NCBI GenBank assembly: GCA_029940115.1
Contig: JAOZRQ010000357.1
Span: forward strand, 1-7,206
Length of the DNA stretch: 7,206 nt
Reading direction: 5' to 3'
From: Desulfobacterales bacterium
Lineage (GTDB): Bacteria; Desulfobacterota; Desulfobacteria; Desulfobacterales; 4be13
Below are positions 5,250 to 7,206 of the stretch, one piece after another. The notes under the pieces were generated by a model. It worked only from the letters and a program-made list of their open reading frames with translations. It was not told the DNA's origin and did not search any database. How positions within the stretch are numbered: position 1 is the stretch's first letter; the number at the start of each line of letters is the position of its first letter. A program made the translations under genes and the position numbers.

Positions 5250-5978
5250 ATGAAAATGAAACCCATCTATCTTCTGCTGGTCTCCGCGCTGTTGCTGTTC
5301 CCCGGATGCCCGCCACCAAAGCCCGTCTGTGTGAGAGACGGCAGAATCTACTGTCAGGCCAAGGGCGTATTCACATATCAATGGTACGACCACTACCAGC
5401 GCGCCCTCTCCTGCATGGAGGGGGAATGTCATCAGGAGGCCCTCTCCGATCTGGACATGGCTTTGGCGCAGAAGTTCGACGATGAGAGGATGGCGAGGAC
5501 TTACGGGATGCATCTCATGGATTATTTTCCCCATCGGGAAAAGGGTCTGATTTATTATCTGATGAAAGATTATGACGCGGCCAAGCAGGAGCTTGAGCTT
5601 TCTGTCACACAGTATGCGTCTGCAAAAGCTTTTTTTTACCTTGACAAAGTTCGCACGCAGATCATGGAGCGGGACAAAGCCGCACCTTCCACACCTCACA
5701 TTGTTATTTTGAAAAGACAAAGGGTGAAGTTCGTAGTCCCGCGTTCAGGCGGTGCGACACAGCCTGAAGGCGGAACTACAAACCTTTTGAAACGTGAGAC
5801 TTGGGGATTTGAAATTGATGAAATTGATGGCCGGCCATGGGCAGTCCCTGCGACTCGGGATTCGAGTACGGCGATCCCACGTTCAGCTATTTTGGAGAGA
5901 AGAAAGGAGCGGAGCGACTGGTCCGGCTGGAGATCACCGCGTCTGACGCGGCACCGGACCCGCCGAGACGGTGGCTGA
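5250..5978 (+). CDS. TPR-type lipoprotein with repeat-replaced C-terminus
   Basis: The start is probably ATG 5250; the frame also offers TTG 5238, which lies at better spacing from AGGGAG (5221-5226). The N-terminus MKMKPIYLLLVSALLLFPGC (1-20) is a lipoprotein signal with a slightly atypical lipobox (Phe at -3) and Cys20 as the lipidation site. Residues 45-140 contain TPR-like helices (YQRALSCMEGECHQEALSDL and EKGLIYYLMKDYDAAKQELE), suggesting a protein-binding scaffold on the periplasmic side of a membrane. From about residue 152 the frame reads through a palindromic repeat (5729-5783) and then an Arg-rich tail that is out of frame with the coding frame downstream. The native C-terminus therefore seems lost and the protein truncated. 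The binding partner is unknown. Confidence 0.7.
   Translation: MKMKPIYLLLVSALLLFPGCPPPKPVCVRDGRIYCQAKGVFTYQWYDHYQRALSCMEGECHQEALSDLDMALAQKFDDERMARTYGMHLMDYFPHREKGLIYYLMKDYDAAKQELELSVTQYASAKAFFYLDKVRTQIMERDKAAPSTPHIVILKRQRVKFVVPRSGGATQPEGGTTNLLKRETWGFEIDEIDGRPWAVPATRDSSTAIPRSAILERRKERSDWSGWRSPRLTRHRTRRDGG
5707..5792. mobile_element. Palindromic repeat inserted in lipoprotein gene
   Basis: The arms 5729-5750 and 5762-5783 are inverted repeats (19 of 22 matching, core TTCAGGC/GCCTGAA) with an 11-nt loop. TTTTGAAA occurs at 5707-5714 and 5785-5792 and may be an 8-bp target duplication, although the left arm does not reach it symmetrically. The reading frame stays open across the repeat, so the lipoprotein gains about 25 foreign residues, and sequence beyond it no longer matches a natural C-terminus. 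Confidence 0.6.
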
Positions 5979-6202
5979 CCGCTCTGATGCTGGTCGGATT
6001 CCTCCTTGTGGCGGGTGTTGCCATCCATTTGACAGCCAAGTCCCCGTCAAAACCCCCGCCCCCTGACATGGCGGAAATCATCCGAGGCGTCGAGCGGTTC
6101 AGCGGACTGCTTGAGAATGTCACCGCCTCCTCGTTTCACGATTCGACGGGTCGGAAGCAGCAGCTGATCCGCCAGTCCGTCAGGTTGCTTGACGAGATAT
6201 AG
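5837..6202 (+). CDS. Membrane-anchored segment ending in an in-frame amber codon
   Basis: This frame is open from 5828 (a TGA at 5825-5827 closes it upstream) to TAG 6200-6202. GC-rich third codon positions support it as the true coding frame, rather than the lipoprotein frame that overlaps it to 5978. With ATG 5837 as a formal start, the 121 residues hold a single membrane helix WLTALMLVGFLLVAGVAIHL (46-65), a Pro-rich linker (SPSKPPPPD) and a helical part to the stop. No ribosome site precedes it, so the true start has probably been lost at the repeat insertion. The same frame continues without a gap after TAG as the next entry, so this is likely the N-terminal half of one broken gene. The family is not recognised. 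Confidence 0.55.
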   Translation: MGSPCDSGFEYGDPTFSYFGEKKGAERLVRLEITASDAAPDPPRRWLTALMLVGFLLVAGVAIHLTAKSPSKPPPPDMAEIIRGVERFSGLLENVTASSFHDSTGRKQQLIRQSVRLLDEI

Positions 6203-7036
6203 GTGGTTGCCGGTTCCCCAGTTTCCGGGGATGACTGGACCTCGGATCGGGTGACCATGGCGGTGATCTATGATCCGAAAAAAGGGGAGGAGACCCTTGC
6301 CGCGTTTGCGGTCCAGAAGACCGTGCATGAGGAATATCCCCGCATCAGACTTCTGGATCGGAAGTCACTGGATGAGATCGTGAGGGAATTCGAGCTGTCA
6401 AGGTCGGATCTGGTGCGGCCTGAGAACAGGCTGACCCCGGATCTGTGGACCGTCAGGCTCTTTCTGGTTCTTGAAGCAGTGAATTCCGATGTTGTGATGC
6501 GCCTTGACGAGACAAGGACAGGGAAGATTCTTGACTTCTTTCATGCGAGACTCGAAAGCGGCAGGAGTCCGTTTGATCAGAGAGAAAAGCTCACGGAGAG
6601 CCTTCTGAGAATCCTGAGAGAACGCCATCCGCTCCGGGGACGGATATCCCAAGTAACCAAACAGGAGATCATTCTGGACATCGGAGAGGACGTCGGCGTC
6701 AGGATCGGTCAACGCTTCCAAGCTCTTGGCACGGATCTGGTTCTGAAGGTCGTCTCCCTCCGCTCCGATGGCACAAGCACGGCCCAAGTGGAAAGGGGAG
6801 ACGATATGCCGGAAAAGGGGGGGAAGGTGGCATTTTTTCCATCTGGGGGACAACAAATCCGGAGTGCGGAAGATGAGCGAAGCGGTCTTTCGCATCTGCA
6901 TTTGCCAAACTGCGAGTTTGGCACTCCCGACAACAAATCCGGAGTGCGGAAGATGAGCGAAGCGGTCTTTCGCATCTGCATTTGCCAAACTGCGAGTTTG
7001 GCACTCCCGACAACAAATCCGGAGTGCGGAAGATGA
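6203..7036 (+). CDS. CsgG/FlgT-like envelope protein domain, continuation after TAG
   Basis: This frame follows directly after TAG 6200-6202 in register with the upstream membrane segment. Possible restart codons are GTG 6203, GTG 6251 and ATG 6257, none with a strong ribosome site. Residues 18-115 (from 6203) resemble the CsgG/LpoB-type fold: AVIYDPKK, then RIRLLDRKSLDEIVREFELS (48-67), then a VVMRLDETRTGKIL strand pair. Residues 144-212 (LRGRISQVTKQEIILDIGED, VGVRIGQRF) resemble the small FlgT C-terminal beta domain. Such proteins act in outer-membrane or periplasmic assemblies. After GGKVAFFPSGG (206-216) the ORF enters the 80-bp tandem repeats, and its last 60 or so residues are repeat-encoded, so the native C-terminus is replaced. 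Probably part of a pseudogene; the family call is by pattern. Confidence 0.55.
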   Translation: MVAGSPVSGDDWTSDRVTMAVIYDPKKGEETLAAFAVQKTVHEEYPRIRLLDRKSLDEIVREFELSRSDLVRPENRLTPDLWTVRLFLVLEAVNSDVVMRLDETRTGKILDFFHARLESGRSPFDQREKLTESLLRILRERHPLRGRISQVTKQEIILDIGEDVGVRIGQRFQALGTDLVLKVVSLRSDGTSTAQVERGDDMPEKGGKVAFFPSGGQQIRSAEDERSGLSHLHLPNCEFGTPDNKSGVRKMSEAVFRICICQTASLALPTTNPECGR

Positions 7037-7206
7037 GCGAAGCGGTCTTTCGCATCTGCATTTGCCAAACTGCGAGTTTGGCACTCCCGACAACAAATCC
7101 GGAGTGCGGAAGATGAGCATTTGCCAAACTGCAAGTTTGGCACTCCAGACGACAAATCCGGAGTGCGGAAGATGAGCGAAGCGGTCTTTCGCATCTGCCT
7201 TTGCAT
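6851..7206. repeat. 80-bp tandem repeat array with hairpins
   Basis: Three identical 80-bp units (6851-6930, 6931-7010, 7011-7090) are followed by a 59-bp unit (7091-7149) lacking 21 nt (GAAGCGGTCTTTCGCATCTGC) and by a further unit from 7150 that is cut by the window end. Each full unit has a 9-bp stem, 3-nt loop hairpin (TGCCAAACT gcg AGTTTGGCA, 6903-6923 in unit 1) and a second imperfect stem (AGATG..CATCT around GCGAA..TTCGC). GGAGTGC and GCACTCC bracket the unit. There are no unique spacers, so it is not CRISPR. Because 80 is not a multiple of three, minus-strand frames stay open artificially. Confidence 0.95.

Noticed and set aside
6398..7206. Long minus-strand ORFs of 142-240 codons
   Set aside because: They stay open only because the 80-bp repeat lacks minus-strand stops in any frame; their sequence is the same repeat peptide in shifted registers.

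Overview
The window is a GC-moderate accessory region from a bacterium. The CytX-type transporter, the TPR lipoprotein plus CsgG/FlgT-like envelope genes, and the many palindromic intergenic repeats recall large-genome Desulfobacterota (Desulfonema/Desulfobacterales-like). That assignment is an inference from style, because no rRNA or other phylogenetic marker is present.

Layout, left to right. Positions 1-561 hold no convincing gene. They carry hairpins and two adjacent non-autonomous palindromic elements (169-290 and 324-513), each bounded by terminal inverted repeats and an exact direct repeat that looks like a target-site duplication (9 bp and 8 bp). The right arm of the second element supplies a good -10 box for the next gene. 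Positions 562-1836 encode a CytX-like NCS1 permease. A third palindromic element (1839-1990) is inserted immediately after it, and its flanking duplication contains the permease stop codon. Next comes a probable toxin-antitoxin remnant: a small antitoxin-like ORF from a TTG start (2047-2217) with an ATGA overlap to a toxin start that soon loses coherence.

Positions 2320-4980 form a tight three-gene operon: a PD-(D/E)XK-like putative nuclease, an AAA/ABC-type ATPase (RecF/OLD-like, AAA_21 type), and a DUF4276 TOPRIM-like protein. The ATPase-DUF4276 pairing resembles split OLD/AbiL/PARIS-type anti-phage modules. The added nuclease-like first gene makes this the best candidate for an under-described defence system here. 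A 28-codon ORF hidden in the ATPase 5' end looks like the N-terminus of an unrelated ATPase family.

Positions 4981-5249 are non-coding with short direct repeats. Positions 5250-7036 hold an envelope gene set that appears to be decaying. It starts with a TPR lipoprotein whose C-terminus is replaced by a palindromic repeat. A membrane-anchored segment in another frame follows, ending in an in-frame TAG. The same frame continues directly after the TAG as a CsgG/FlgT-C-like domain protein, whose C-terminus runs into three perfect 80-bp tandem repeats plus two variant copies that reach the window end. The window as a whole shows a core-type transporter, a compact defence-like island, and damaged envelope genes, all peppered with small mobile palindromes.
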